Shown: piece after piece, positions 1 through 9,067 of the stretch | Layout: the number at the start of each line of letters is the position of its first letter | Position numbering within the stretch: the stretch's first letter is position 1 | Origin: Bacteroidaceae bacterium | GTDB taxonomy: Bacteria; Bacteroidota; Bacteroidia; Bacteroidales; Bacteroidaceae | DNA: 60,578 bases | Assembly: GCA_024398595.1 (NCBI GenBank) | Contig: JAKSIX010000006.1 | Coordinates: 1-60,578, forward strand | Direction: 5' to 3' | Made by a program: the position numbers and the translations under genes | The notes under the pieces: model-generated | Told to the model about the DNA's origin: nothing | The model's input: the letters and a program-made list of their open reading frames with translations, nothing else | Databases searched by the model: none

Positions 1-50
1 GGACCTCCAGATTATGAGTCTGTTGCTCTAACCAACTGAGCTAAAAGCCC
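1..50 (-). tRNA. tRNA with CAU anticodon (Met, or lysidine-modified Ile2), 3' part outside window
   Basis: Read on the minus strand, the 5' end at position 50 starts GGGCTTT (acceptor arm). A D-arm GCTC...GAGC follows, then an anticodon loop CTCATAA with anticodon CAT and the start of the variable loop. The window edge cuts off the T-arm and acceptor 3' half. CAU can be elongator Met or, after lysidine modification by TilS, Ile2. The visible half does not decide between them. Confidence 0.85.
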
Positions 51-92
51 TTGAAGAGACATCCCGCAATGCGGAAATGTATCTTTCGTCTG

Positions 93-100
93 CGAAGGTA
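93..100 (-). promoter_or_regulatory. Probable -7 element for the tRNA
   Basis: On the minus strand this reads TACCTTCG, one mismatch from the Bacteroidetes -7 consensus TAnnTTTG. It lies about 43 bases upstream of the tRNA 5' end. No clear -33 TTG was found at the usual spacing, so support is modest. Confidence 0.35.
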
Positions 101-141
101 CTGCTTTTGCAGATACTATCAAAACTTTTTTGAAAAACAAT

Positions 142-1275
142 TTATCGGATTTTATAATACATGATGACAGGATTGTCATCCTTTTGATTCCGTACTGCCT
201 CCAGAATGCGCTCCGCCAATGCCGAAGGTTCTCTCACAGGATCCTTTATCAGTTCCTCCGGACCGCATATCACACTGTAATAACCGCCATCATCCGTCAC
301 TCCATCAGGCTGAACCTTGAAATTCAGTCCCGGGATATACAGGTCTTTCGCCTGAAAATCCCTTTCACTGTTGTGACAATACAGTCTCAGCCATGAGTCA
401 TCGCCCGCAAGCCCGTTGTTATTGCAATACCAGAACGTAAATCCGTCATCATCCATTACAGGCATAATCACACCGAAAAAATAGTGTTCCCTGCTCTGAT
501 ACAGCGCATAATCTATCATATTATCCATATCGTCCGCACCTATATCATATATGTTTTTCGGCATACCATCTGAGAAAGAGAACTTGAAGACTTCCTCAAA
601 GCGGCCATCCGCGTCCAGCCAACCCAGTCTGTTGACATAATCCGACAATCCCAACGCCGCTCTGAACGGTTCACGTAATACACGGCCGAAACTGGCATAC
701 TCAAATTCTGAAAAAGTCAGTTCAAAAGATACGCGTGACTCGCCGGAAGGAATGTCAATAACGGAAAGGGCTCTTCCAGATTTGTCATTACCGGTGAATC
801 CCAATACCCTGCTTTCATCAACGGCAATGAAATTGGACAGGAAGTCTTCACACGGAATTTTGCCGGTAAATCTCATAGACGGCACATCATATTTGATAAA
901 GCTCACATCACCGGCAGGCTTTACAAGCAATGTATGACTCGCTGGAGAATACGATATATGGAACAAATCACCATACTCTCCACGTCCGCGGCCCTTTGCA
1001 TTCAGTTCTGAGACGAGTTCGTGATTTCTGAAATACCATAGACGCTTCCTGTCCATATCTGTCATTAACAATTCATTGCCATACAAATGTACTTCACCAT
1101 ATTCAACAGGTTCAGGACTCACTAACGGTACTATTCCAATATCAGAGGCAACATCCTCAAACGACATTTCCACTGCATCGGCGCCACTGATAACAGTAAC
1201 ATTCTCTTCGCTTTTCCCGCAGCCTACGGTTGTGGAAAGAATCAGCAATACACTGCAACATCCTAAAATTCTCAT
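142..1275 (-). CDS. 6-bladed beta-propeller lipoprotein (BF3164-like family)
   Basis: The protein has 377 residues. A lipoprotein signal peptide ends at Cys19 (TVGC) and is followed by KSEE, which resembles the Bacteroidetes surface-export signal. The body contains repeated short strand-turn segments and blade-like Gly/Asp motifs, with KGRGRGEYGD near residue 95. This motif is typical of the large Bacteroidetes group of propeller lipoproteins that lie next to NVEALA proteins. No catalytic residues are recognisable, and the family has no firmly known biochemical role. It is the second gene behind the NVEALA gene on the same strand, separated by 71 bases that contain a strong hairpin. The family call is by pattern and neighbourhood. 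The lipoprotein nature is clear. Confidence 0.75.
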   Translation of the reverse strand: MRILGCCSVLLILSTTVGCGKSEENVTVISGADAVEMSFEDVASDIGIVPLVSPEPVEYGEVHLYGNELLMTDMDRKRLWYFRNHELVSELNAKGRGRGEYGDLFHISYSPASHTLLVKPAGDVSFIKYDVPSMRFTGKIPCEDFLSNFIAVDESRVLGFTGNDKSGRALSVIDIPSGESRVSFELTFSEFEYASFGRVLREPFRAALGLSDYVNRLGWLDADGRFEEVFKFSFSDGMPKNIYDIGADDMDNMIDYALYQSREHYFFGVIMPVMDDDGFTFWYCNNNGLAGDDSWLRLYCHNSERDFQAKDLYIPGLNFKVQPDGVTDDGGYYSVICGPEELIKDPVREPSALAERILEAVRNQKDDNPVIMYYKIR

Positions 1276-1291
1276 ATTATTGAAAGTATAA

Positions 1292-1321
1292 CGGCGCAGA
1301 GCCTATCCGGTCTCTGCGCCG
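1292..1321 (-). terminator. GC-rich hairpin between NVEALA gene and propeller lipoprotein
   Basis: A perfect 10 bp stem, CGGCGCAGAG (1292-1301) with CTCTGCGCCG (1312-1321), encloses a 10-base loop. On the minus strand it is followed by TTATACTTTC, a weak U-rich tail. It lies after the NVEALA stop and just before the lipoprotein start. It could be a partial terminator that makes the small secreted protein more abundant than the lipoprotein, or a stabilising 3' end. Confidence 0.6.
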
Positions 1322-1346
1322 GGTTGGAAAATCATTCAATCACTCA

Positions 1347-1745
1347 TCAGCGTAGCAGACTTGGTATCAGTTGCTTGGCAAATTCCAGCAGCACTTCAAT
1401 TTTATCTATCGAAAAAAACGATTTCACGAATTCCAATACTGTGTCAAGGTTTATACGACCTTTGGCATTACAACTTGTCTTGATATTGCAGACTCCTCCT
1501 GTAAGAGGCTCGCATTGATTCAAGCTTCGCTTTCTGCTGTCCTTGGCATTGATGGCATTCCTGAACAGAATAGTTCCATCCCCGGTATCAATCACTCCCT
1601 GATCTATCACCTCCGAGGCACTCAATGCCTCGACATTGGCTGACAACAGCGGATTATCTGACAATGACGACTGTTTCTCAACGGCGTTTATCGTAAGCGT
1701 AACCATAGCTGCGGCCACCAACGATAACTTAAAGATTTTTTTCAT
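1347..1745 (-). CDS. NVEALA-family small secreted protein
   Basis: The protein has 132 residues. An N-terminal signal (KK then a hydrophobic stretch to about residue 20) is followed by the family signature NVEALS at residues 37-42, embedded in LLSANVEALSASE. A small Cys cluster (C...C....C, about residues 78-92) follows. The C-terminal quarter is an amphipathic helix rich in F, L, I and K. NVEALA proteins are short exported Bacteroidetes proteins commonly encoded beside propeller lipoproteins, as here. Their function is not established. The C-terminal helix is longer than I expect for the family, and I cannot say whether that matters. Confidence 0.75.
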   Translation of the reverse strand: MKKIFKLSLVAAAMVTLTINAVEKQSSLSDNPLLSANVEALSASEVIDQGVIDTGDGTILFRNAINAKDSRKRSLNQCEPLTGGVCNIKTSCNAKGRINLDTVLEFVKSFFSIDKIEVLLEFAKQLIPSLLR

Positions 1746-2012
1746 GATTTTTGTGTTTTACCTGTTAATAAACTGTCATAAAACTGGAGGACGACAGCTA
1801 TGACCTGATTGTTCTTGAACTTTAACTGGAAGCGTCCACTCTTCCGCATTTTTCATTTCATAGGCATTAGTGAATTATGGGGATAGCCCCGTTAGACATC
1901 GCTTGCAAATTTAAGGCAAATAAGCAGGAAACATCATTTCAAATGTTGAATAATTCATACGGGACGGTTCTATTTCAGACATTCAACATCACGCAGGATG
2001 ACGGATTCTTCG
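1746..2012. other. Intergenic stretch between divergent NVEALA gene and ribF
   Basis: An open frame continues upstream of ribF from 1877, but it lies before the ribF promoter and lacks family similarity, so I treat this stretch as noncoding. I found no clear -7 element for the NVEALA gene and no stable structure. Confidence 0.5.
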
Positions 2013-2020
2013 TAACTTTG
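2013..2020 (+). promoter_or_regulatory. -7 element upstream of ribF
   Basis: TAACTTTG fits the TAnnTTTG consensus and is followed by CA. It lies 22 bases before the ATG at 2042. Transcription from here would exclude the 55 extra codons of the longer open frame and so decides the start. Confidence 0.55.
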
Positions 2021-2041
2021 CACCCCGACGAACGTAAGTTG

Positions 2042-2956
2042 ATGATGGATAGCAACAGCCTTTATGCCGTAACCGTGGGCTTCTTTGACGGAGTTCACCG
2101 CGGTCACCGCCATCTGGTGGAATGCCTGCGCAGGGCAGCCTCAGACAGAGGGCTGAAATCCATGATCGTGACATTTCCGGAATCCCCGCGCCAGATTCTG
2201 CGTCCCGAATGCAAAGTATCCCTTCTGAACACACCTGAGGACAAAATGAGGAGACTTCAAGGCTGTGGTGTTGATGCCTGTCAGTCAATACATTTCACTC
2301 CGGAACTGGCATTGATGGATGCCCGTTCATTTATGTCACAGATTCTATATGGACAGCTTGGTGCAAGATGTATAGTGCTCGGATACGACCATAAGTTCGG
2401 GCACGACCGCATAACAGACCTCAGCACATACAGGGAAATAGGCAATGAGATTGGGATTGAGGTTATTCCATCAGAGCCCCTGATATGGACTGGCGCACCC
2501 GTAAGCAGTACACGCATAAAGAAAAATCTTGAATGTGGATATGTCCGTGAAGCTACAGAGATGCTCGGTTATAAATATACCATCAGCGGCATCGTGGTAC
2601 ACGGTCTGAAGAATGGCAGGAAAATGGGATTTCCCACAGCGAATCTGGAACCTCATTGCAACATTCTGCAGATACCGGTAAACGGGGTCTATGCGGCCTT
2701 AGCCGCTGTAAGGGGCAAGACATACAAGTCTATGCTGAACATAGGATTCCGTCCGACAATCAACGGAGACAATACCAAGCTTACAATTGAGGCACACCTG
2801 CTCGATTTTGACCAGGACATTTACGGAGAAGAACTGTCGCTGAGTTTCGTGGATTACATCCGCACTGAGCGCAGATTCGACAGTATGGAACAGCTCTCTG
2901 TCCAGCTGGCCGATGACCGTGAGCGCATCGACAGTACGTTATCTGCGGCATTATGA
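2042..2956 (+). CDS. ribF: Bifunctional riboflavin kinase / FAD synthetase
   Basis: The enzyme makes FMN from riboflavin and ATP, then FAD from FMN and ATP, in the cytoplasm. The N-terminal adenylyltransferase domain shows GFFDGVHRGH at about residues 13-22 and the STRIK motif near residue 155. The C-terminal flavokinase domain starts near residue 180 with GRKMGFPTANL. I chose ATG 2042 (a second ATG follows at 2045) because a TAnnTTTG element ends at 2020 and because 304 residues matches the family. An in-frame ATG at 1877 would add an unrelated tail. The stop overlaps the next gene by ATGA, so the two are probably translationally coupled. Confidence 0.93.
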   Translation: MMDSNSLYAVTVGFFDGVHRGHRHLVECLRRAASDRGLKSMIVTFPESPRQILRPECKVSLLNTPEDKMRRLQGCGVDACQSIHFTPELALMDARSFMSQILYGQLGARCIVLGYDHKFGHDRITDLSTYREIGNEIGIEVIPSEPLIWTGAPVSSTRIKKNLECGYVREATEMLGYKYTISGIVVHGLKNGRKMGFPTANLEPHCNILQIPVNGVYAALAAVRGKTYKSMLNIGFRPTINGDNTKLTIEAHLLDFDQDIYGEELSLSFVDYIRTERRFDSMEQLSVQLADDRERIDSTLSAAL

Positions 2957-3696
2957 AAAAGAGTATCATAGCACTGGCCGTATTCATCGCCACACAAATT
3001 ATCGGTACCGCTGCCGCCACCCTGTTTACGGACAATCTGACACAAACCACAATATGGGGGCTGATGGCAAGTGAGGTGATGGCTTTTACCTTTCTGTGGT
3101 CAACCCGTATGTTCCACCCATCCGAACTCATCGGGTATATACCCCCTAAAATCCTGCTGACATCCATTCTTCTGATAGTGGCATCGGTCTTCGCACTGAA
3201 TCTGGTGAACAGTGCAATGGATTTGCCGAACCCTATGGAGCAGCAATTCGCAGAGATGGCAAAATCAACACCTGCTGCCATATCAATGGCACTGTTGGGA
3301 CCGATAATCGAAGAAATAGTATTCCGCCGAGTCATTGTCAGTGACGTGATGAAAATGTCCGGCAAACCGTGGATTGCGGTCACGGTATCGGCAGCATTGT
3401 TCGGCCTTATACATATCAACCCGGCACAAATGGTGTTTGCCTTTATGGTAGGGCTGATTCTCGGATGGGTGTATATACGCACAGGAAGTCTGTTGCCATG
3501 CCTCATCGGACACATAATAAACAATTCTGAAGCTCTGATTGAACTGCGTCTGTGCAATGACGGCAGCATGTTGCCCGAAGATGGCCGGTTCTATCAGAAT
3601 CCGCTATATCTGAGCATATTCACAGTATGCTGTGCGGCATCGGTAATTCTGGCAATAAGACTCAGAAAGCAGACTGCGGTACAGGAACCGGATTAA
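2953..3696 (+). CDS. CPBP-family intramembrane metalloprotease
   Basis: The protein has 247 residues and several transmembrane segments. It carries the three CPBP (Abi/CAAX protease-like) motifs: EEIVFR near residue 120, FGLIH near residue 150 and GHIINN near residue 183. These are the Glu/His residues of the membrane-embedded active site of the Rce1-like family. The substrate is unknown. Relatives process prenylated proteins or peptides, or act in bacteriocin self-immunity. It overlaps ribF by four bases (ATGA). Its stop overlaps the convergent argB stop by four bases, so no terminator fits between them. Confidence 0.88.
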   Translation: MKKSIIALAVFIATQIIGTAAATLFTDNLTQTTIWGLMASEVMAFTFLWSTRMFHPSELIGYIPPKILLTSILLIVASVFALNLVNSAMDLPNPMEQQFAEMAKSTPAAISMALLGPIIEEIVFRRVIVSDVMKMSGKPWIAVTVSAALFGLIHINPAQMVFAFMVGLILGWVYIRTGSLLPCLIGHIINNSEALIELRLCNDGSMLPEDGRFYQNPLYLSIFTVCCAASVILAIRLRKQTAVQEPD

Positions 3697-4466
3697 AGAG
3701 CAATAGTCGTTCCCTCAAATTTATCCAGGGCGGAAGCAGAAGTGATCAGTACGGAAGATACGCCTGCATTCAATGCGTTGAATGCATTCTGTATTTTTGG
3801 AATCATACCGCCACTGATAGTCCCGTCATCCACCAGACGGGGAAAATCATAATATGATATATATGGTATTACACTGCTGTCATCATCAGGTTTCAGCAGA
3901 ACGCCGGGTTTCTCAAAGCAATACACAAGCGATACCTTGAAAAAAGCCGACAAGGCTTTTGCCGTCTCTGCGGCTATGGTGTCAGCATTGGTATTCAGCA
4001 TCTGTCCCTGCCCGTCGTGTGTCAGCGGAGCAAGTACAGGGACCGTACCTGACTCTAACAGGCTTGCCAGAAAAGCAGCATTGACTGATACGACATCGCC
4101 TACATAACCATAGTCAATATCTCCCACCGGCCTTTTTGCCGCACGTATCACGTCACTGTCCGCACCGGTAAGTCCTATCGCATTGACAGCTGATGCCTGC
4201 AGTCCGGCTACGATATTCTTGTTGACAAGTCCGCCATAAACCATTGTGACGACCTTCAATGTCTCGGCATCGGTTATGCGGCGTCCGTCAACCATACGGC
4301 TCTCTATACCCAGTTTTGAGCATAATGCCGTTGCCGAACGTCCACCGCCATGTACCAGAATCTTATATCCTGGTATCTGCACGAAATCCGCAAGCAATTT
4401 CTTCAGCGTATCCGGCTGTTCCACGACAGCACCACCTACCTTGACTATCACCAATGATTGTTTCAT
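3693..4466 (-). CDS. argB: N-acetylglutamate (or N-succinylglutamate) kinase
   Basis: This is the second step of arginine synthesis, phosphorylating the acylated glutamate gamma-carboxylate. It has 257 residues of the amino-acid-kinase fold. The N-terminal KVGGAVV (10-16) and VHGGGRSAT (about 39-47) bind ATP and substrate. A nucleotide loop NTNADTIAAETA lies near residue 155 and a C-terminal GGMIPK near 220. It is the last gene of topA-aroK-argB, separated from the arginine operon by about 10 kb. Some Bacteroidetes use N-succinyl rather than N-acetyl intermediates, and the sequence alone does not tell which applies here. Confidence 0.93.
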   Translation of the reverse strand: MKQSLVIVKVGGAVVEQPDTLKKLLADFVQIPGYKILVHGGGRSATALCSKLGIESRMVDGRRITDAETLKVVTMVYGGLVNKNIVAGLQASAVNAIGLTGADSDVIRAAKRPVGDIDYGYVGDVVSVNAAFLASLLESGTVPVLAPLTHDGQGQMLNTNADTIAAETAKALSAFFKVSLVYCFEKPGVLLKPDDDSSVIPYISYYDFPRLVDDGTISGGMIPKIQNAFNALNAGVSSVLITSASALDKFEGTTIAL

Positions 4467-4482
4467 ACGTGCGGTCTTTATG

Positions 4483-5010
4483 TCAAATACCCAGAATTTC
4501 CCTTACGCCGGCCACCGATTCAGCCACCTGGCTGACGCTCTCCAGCCTGTCCCCTGAATAGCGGTAAGCGGCTTTTTCGTAAAATGGAGTCCTGCGCGAC
4601 AATTCCTCTTTTATATAGCGCATCAATTCCACGTCAGTCTTGCCGGATATGAGAGGCCGTGACATTCCGGCCACTTTTAGACGACGGAACAGAGCCCCAA
4701 CCGATGAATCCAGCCACACGGTAACACCACAGGAATTCATATAATCCATATTGTCGTTGAACAACGGTGTCGCTCCACCACACGATATGACCACATCCTC
4801 AAATTCACCAACCTCACGCAGAAGACGTGATTCTATCTGACGGAAACCTGCCTCGCCAACCTCCTTGAACAGCATTGATACACTCTTCATATAGCGCTGC
4901 TCAATGTATTGGTCAAGATCACAGAAAGACACATCCAAATCTGCGGCCAGCGCACGGCCAAGAGTGGTCTTTCCCGTGCCCATGAAACCTATCAGAAATA
5001 TTCTCGTCAC
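4483..5010 (-). CDS. aroK: Shikimate kinase
   Basis: The enzyme phosphorylates shikimate at the 3-OH, the fifth step of chorismate synthesis. The protein has 175 residues from a GTG start at 5010. The P-loop GFMGTGKTT lies at residues 8-16. FCDLDQYIE (Mg and shikimate Asp), the CGGA motif and a lid Arg segment (SRRTPFYEKAAY) follow. I chose GTG because it overlaps the topA stop as GTGA and because it gives the usual family length. The ATG at 5091 would add 27 residues that just read topA's 3' end in another frame. Confidence 0.92.
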   Translation of the reverse strand: MTRIFLIGFMGTGKTTLGRALAADLDVSFCDLDQYIEQRYMKSVSMLFKEVGEAGFRQIESRLLREVGEFEDVVISCGGATPLFNDNMDYMNSCGVTVWLDSSVGALFRRLKVAGMSRPLISGKTDVELMRYIKEELSRRTPFYEKAAYRYSGDRLESVSQVAESVAGVREILGI

Positions 5011-7352
5011 TTTTTCGGTGATGTTTTGAATATCCTGCGTCTTGGAGCGGAGCCGTTCTTCTCTATCTGTTCGCGGATAATAGTGTTGCACTCTTCCAGT
5101 GTCAGGTCTGCCGGAACTTTACCCTTGGGAATCTTGTAATTGCTGCCCTTATATGATATGTACGGACCGTAACGGCCGTTCAGAATCTCCATACCTGCAT
5201 CTTCTTCCCCGAAAACCTTGATGACTTTCTTCAACTCAGCTTCCTTCTTCTGCTGAATCAGTGCTATGGCCTCGTCCAAAGTTATTTCAAGAGGATCATA
5301 TTTCCCTTGAAGAGACACATAAGTATTACCCATACGGACGTATGCCCCGAAACGTCCGGTTCCCACAGTCACGGTCTCATTCTCAAGCTCACCTAAGGTG
5401 CGTGGCAGACGGAACAGTTCCATTGCCTCTTCCAGGGTGATGGTCTCAAGGGTCTGTCCCTTCTTCATCTGAGCGAAACGCGGCTTCTCATCATCGTCCG
5501 CACGGCCTATCTGTACTATCGGACCGAACCGGCCTATCTTCACAGATACCGGCCTCCCGGATACCGGATCAGTGCCAAGTACCCTTTCCCCCACTTTATG
5601 TTCGTCCTTACGGGCCATGGTATCAGCTACCATCGGCTCGAATGTAGAATAGAAGCCCCCAATCAGATCCTTCCACTGCTTGTCTCCATCGGCAACCTCA
5701 TCGAATTCCTTTTCAACTCTGGCGGTAAAGTTATAATCCATTATCTCAGGAAAATAATCCATCAGGAAATCATTCACAACCAGTCCTATGTCAGTAGGAA
5801 TCAGTTTGGCTTTCTCCGTGCCATATACTTCGTGCAATGTATCGTCTGTTATCTCTCCGCTTTGAAGCCGCAGCACATTGTAGCTGCGCTCGGAACCTTT
5901 TATATCATCCTTTACTACATACTCGCGCTGCTGTATGGTGCCAATCGTAGGCGCATACGTTGACGGACGGCCAATGCCCAGTTCTTCAAGCTTATGTACC
6001 AAGGCAGCCTCATTATACCTCTGAGGATGTTGGGTAAAGCGTTCTGTTGCCTGAACGAAGGAACATGCCAAAGGCTGTCCCACAGAAAGTACCGGCAGTG
6101 AAACGACATCGTCTCCCTCATTCTCATCATCGTGTGATTCCCTATAGACTTTCAGGAAACCGTCAAAGCGGACTATCTCTCCGGTTGACTGGAACTGCTG
6201 TCCACCATTGTCGGATGTAATGGTAACCACCGTTTTCTCAATCTCGGCATCGGCCATCTGGGAAGCAATGGTACGCTTCCATATCAGTTCGTACAATTTC
6301 TTTTCCGGAGCCGTTCCCTCTATTGTCTGCACATCTATGTAAGTAGGACGTATTGCCTCGTGAGCCTCCTGTGCGCCTTTTGCCTTCTGGTGATACTGGC
6401 GTGTACAGACATATTGCTCACCCATAAGTTCCGTTATGACCTTGCGGCTGGAATTCAGGCACAAGGTAGAAAGGTTTACAGAGTCCGTTCTCATGTACGT
6501 TATCTTTCCTGACTCATACAGCCTCTGAGCCAGCATCATAGTCTGCATTACCGTAAAGCCGAACTTACGCGCCGCCTCCTGCTGCAATGTTGATGTGGTG
6601 AACGGTGGAGCAGGAACCTTCTTCATCGGCTTTGTCTGGATATCCGACACCTTGAAAGTTGCATCTGACAATTTCTTCAGAAGCTTCAATGCCTTGTCCT
6701 TGCCGCCCATACGTTCCTTCATATCGGCAGTCAGGCTGGCGTTACCTTTTTTCAGGCTGGCATTGAAACTGGCGGTCACCCTATATGACGGTTCCGGAAC
6801 AAATGCCTTGATTTCACGTTCTCTCTCCACCACAAGCCTGACAGCCACCGACTGGACCCTTCCTGCGGAAAGAGCCGGCTTGACCTTGCGCCACAGTACC
6901 GGGGAAAGCTTGAAACCGACTATACGGTCAAGCACTCTGCGTGCCTGCTGCGCATATACAAGATTGATGTCAATATCTCTGGGATTACCAATGGCATGCA
7001 GAATGGCATCCTTGGTAATTTCGTGAAATACAATCCGCTTGGTATTTTCGTGCTTCAGACCGAGCACCTCAAACAGATGCCAGCTTATAGCCTCTCCTTC
7101 ACGGTCCTCATCAGATGCCAGCCACACCATCTTTGCCTTCCGGGCGGCATCCTTCAACTCCTGGACTATCTTCTTCTTATCGGACGGAATCTCATATTCC
7201 GGATCAAAATTGCTTATATCTATGCTGAGGTCTTTCTTTTTCAGGTCACGTATATGACCATAACTTGACATAACCTTATAATCTTTCCCCAAGAATTTCT
7301 CAATGGTCTTCGCTTTTGCCGGAGACTCAACAATCACCAGATTATCCTGCAT
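5007..7352 (-). CDS. topA: DNA topoisomerase I
   Basis: This type IA topoisomerase relaxes negative supercoils. Of its 781 residues, the N-terminal TOPRIM domain begins VIVESPAKAKTIEKFLG and includes the acidic DEDREGEAI motif. The catalytic tyrosine lies in GKITYMRTDS near residue 285. The C-terminus has three Topo_C repeat-like segments (GRFGPIVQIG, GRFGAYVRMG, GRYGPYISYKG) and no four-Cys zinc ribbons, unlike the E. coli enzyme. It is the first gene of the operon leading to aroK and argB, with a TAnnTTTG element just upstream. Confidence 0.96.
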   Translation of the reverse strand: MQDNLVIVESPAKAKTIEKFLGKDYKVMSSYGHIRDLKKKDLSIDISNFDPEYEIPSDKKKIVQELKDAARKAKMVWLASDEDREGEAISWHLFEVLGLKHENTKRIVFHEITKDAILHAIGNPRDIDINLVYAQQARRVLDRIVGFKLSPVLWRKVKPALSAGRVQSVAVRLVVEREREIKAFVPEPSYRVTASFNASLKKGNASLTADMKERMGGKDKALKLLKKLSDATFKVSDIQTKPMKKVPAPPFTTSTLQQEAARKFGFTVMQTMMLAQRLYESGKITYMRTDSVNLSTLCLNSSRKVITELMGEQYVCTRQYHQKAKGAQEAHEAIRPTYIDVQTIEGTAPEKKLYELIWKRTIASQMADAEIEKTVVTITSDNGGQQFQSTGEIVRFDGFLKVYRESHDDENEGDDVVSLPVLSVGQPLACSFVQATERFTQHPQRYNEAALVHKLEELGIGRPSTYAPTIGTIQQREYVVKDDIKGSERSYNVLRLQSGEITDDTLHEVYGTEKAKLIPTDIGLVVNDFLMDYFPEIMDYNFTARVEKEFDEVADGDKQWKDLIGGFYSTFEPMVADTMARKDEHKVGERVLGTDPVSGRPVSVKIGRFGPIVQIGRADDDEKPRFAQMKKGQTLETITLEEAMELFRLPRTLGELENETVTVGTGRFGAYVRMGNTYVSLQGKYDPLEITLDEAIALIQQKKEAELKKVIKVFGEEDAGMEILNGRYGPYISYKGSNYKIPKGKVPADLTLEECNTIIREQIEKNGSAPRRRIFKTSPKK

Positions 7353-7379
7353 CTTCTCTCAAAAAATAGTAAACGGGGG

Positions 7380-7387
7380 CAAAAGTA
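7380..7387 (-). promoter_or_regulatory. -7 element upstream of topA
   Basis: On the minus strand this reads TACTTTTG, a full TAnnTTTG match, 28 bases before the topA ATG at 7352. A well-spaced -33 TTG is not obvious. Confidence 0.5.
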
Positions 7388-7419
7388 TGAAAAAAATACA
7401 ACCCGCACCTATTTATATA

Positions 7420-9051
7420 TCAAAATCTATATAAAGCGGATAATGACACCGATATGCCTCTGTTGCGGTAATCTGCAAACCTGTAATAGCGGTTATCCAG
7501 CAGATTGGAACCTTTCAGAGCAATATCGAGACGGTCAAGCAGGGCATATCTGAGGCCTATATCCAGAGTGCTGGCGTATGGCAGGCGCGAACCCTCGTAT
7601 GCCGTCATCCTGGAATAGCAATACTCCAGATCCGCCGTCAGACGGTCAATGATAAGATACTCACCTCCTATGCACAGATTAAATTCCGGCAGCATCAGGA
7701 GCAGCTTTGCATCACATCCGTGCCAGTTATTGTAATCGGCGGCAGCATGAAGCGACAGACGGGCCGAATGAAGATATTTTCCGGACAGCCCGATATGCGT
7801 CAGCCCGGCATCAGACTGTTTTATATACGAACCATATACATCGCCCTTATACATCATCTGGAACACCTTATCGAAGTATTTCCTGTACCCGCCATCCAGC
7901 TGAAGTTCTATATGGTCTGATAGATTCCATACCATTCCCAAAGAAGCATCAACCGCTGTATATCCGTCATGAATCTGACTGTTACTGACCCAATATGGAG
8001 AAAATGAATGCAGATAACGCATATCGTACTCATCCACTCCGCCTTTCGCAGCGGCATACAGTTTCAGGGAATTGGATATCCGATACTGGAAATCCAGGAA
8101 CGGAGATATCCTCACCGTCGGAGCCAGCAGGGAACGTATGCTCACATCGGCACCTGCAGTCAGGCTCATACCCAGCACCGCATAACTGACTTTAGGGGTA
8201 ACCGAGAAAGTTGTGTAATTCCCATACTTGTCATATTTGTCACGTGCCGGACTGCAATTGTACAACATTGATTTCAATGACACATCAGCTGTTGCCGACA
8301 AGGCCTCCGAAAAGCAATAGCCTACCTTACCATCCAGTCTGAACTTATTCTCTATGCCACATTCATATCCCCACGGCAACCTGTCATCGGTATATACGCT
8401 CCAACCCACTCTGGCCGAATAAACCCACGGTCCGGCATTTGCAGGGGCAAATCCGGCATTCAGTCCCCCGGACATAAGGTTACGCCCGGGACTGCCTTTA
8501 CCCACAGAACCTGATACCTGACGGAAATTAAGATAGCCATAGCCGAACTCGCCGTTCACATCCAGACGGAATTTTTCACAGTCATACGCATAACCGGCAT
8601 TCAGCGCAATGTCATACAGTTTGGAACGCCAGTCTTCCTCAAGTTCGGCATTCCATCCTACGGCCGATGCATTCAGATTCAACTCCCCGCACTTGCCGCA
8701 TCCGGTCCTGTAACCGGCCAGAAAATCCAATTCGCCACGCGCTCCATATCCCAACTTTAACAAGGCCGGGTAATGTCGGGTGCTTCTATACACACTATCA
8801 GGCGCATCCATACCGTCCCTGAGATACTCCATAAATGGATTGGCATCCGACAGATACTCAGGTCTGCCACTGACAGACTTGTTCCGGAGTTTGTCAGGAA
8901 CGGGCATAATCTTATCCGCATCAGTAAAGTCAGCGTCATAGATTCCCTCTATCGTCATTGTACGTGACGGAAGCTGACCATTATTATTTTGGGAATATGC
9001 AAGCATCGGCAGGAATGCCAGACACAATATTCCAATACTCATTTTTCTCAT
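7420..9051 (-). CDS. Outer-membrane beta-barrel protein resembling a plugless TonB-receptor barrel
   Basis: The protein has 543 residues from ATG 9051 (MRKMSIGIL). It carries a signal peptide cleaved near AYSQ, then long alternating strands with aromatic belts, and ends in SALYRF, whose terminal Phe fits BAM-dependent insertion. The strand pattern and the ending LLDNRYYRFADYRNRGISV resemble the C-terminal half of TonB-dependent receptors, but there is no plug domain and no visible TonB box. An in-frame ATG at 9096 would overlap the TPR gene, so I prefer 9051, which leaves a 16-base gap. It is probably co-expressed with the upstream TPR protein. The transported substrate is unknown. Confidence 0.75.
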   Translation of the reverse strand: MRKMSIGILCLAFLPMLAYSQNNNGQLPSRTMTIEGIYDADFTDADKIMPVPDKLRNKSVSGRPEYLSDANPFMEYLRDGMDAPDSVYRSTRHYPALLKLGYGARGELDFLAGYRTGCGKCGELNLNASAVGWNAELEEDWRSKLYDIALNAGYAYDCEKFRLDVNGEFGYGYLNFRQVSGSVGKGSPGRNLMSGGLNAGFAPANAGPWVYSARVGWSVYTDDRLPWGYECGIENKFRLDGKVGYCFSEALSATADVSLKSMLYNCSPARDKYDKYGNYTTFSVTPKVSYAVLGMSLTAGADVSIRSLLAPTVRISPFLDFQYRISNSLKLYAAAKGGVDEYDMRYLHSFSPYWVSNSQIHDGYTAVDASLGMVWNLSDHIELQLDGGYRKYFDKVFQMMYKGDVYGSYIKQSDAGLTHIGLSGKYLHSARLSLHAAADYNNWHGCDAKLLLMLPEFNLCIGGEYLIIDRLTADLEYCYSRMTAYEGSRLPYASTLDIGLRYALLDRLDIALKGSNLLDNRYYRFADYRNRGISVSLSALYRF

Positions 9052-9067
9052 AGTCCCTAATCCTATA

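Noticed and set aside
1877-2041. Upstream extension of ribF
   Set aside because: It lies before the TAACTTTG element and lacks similarity to the family. Family length is met from 2042.
2781-3569. 262-residue minus-strand frame
   Set aside because: It covers the end of ribF and most of the CPBP protease gene, which both show real catalytic motifs.
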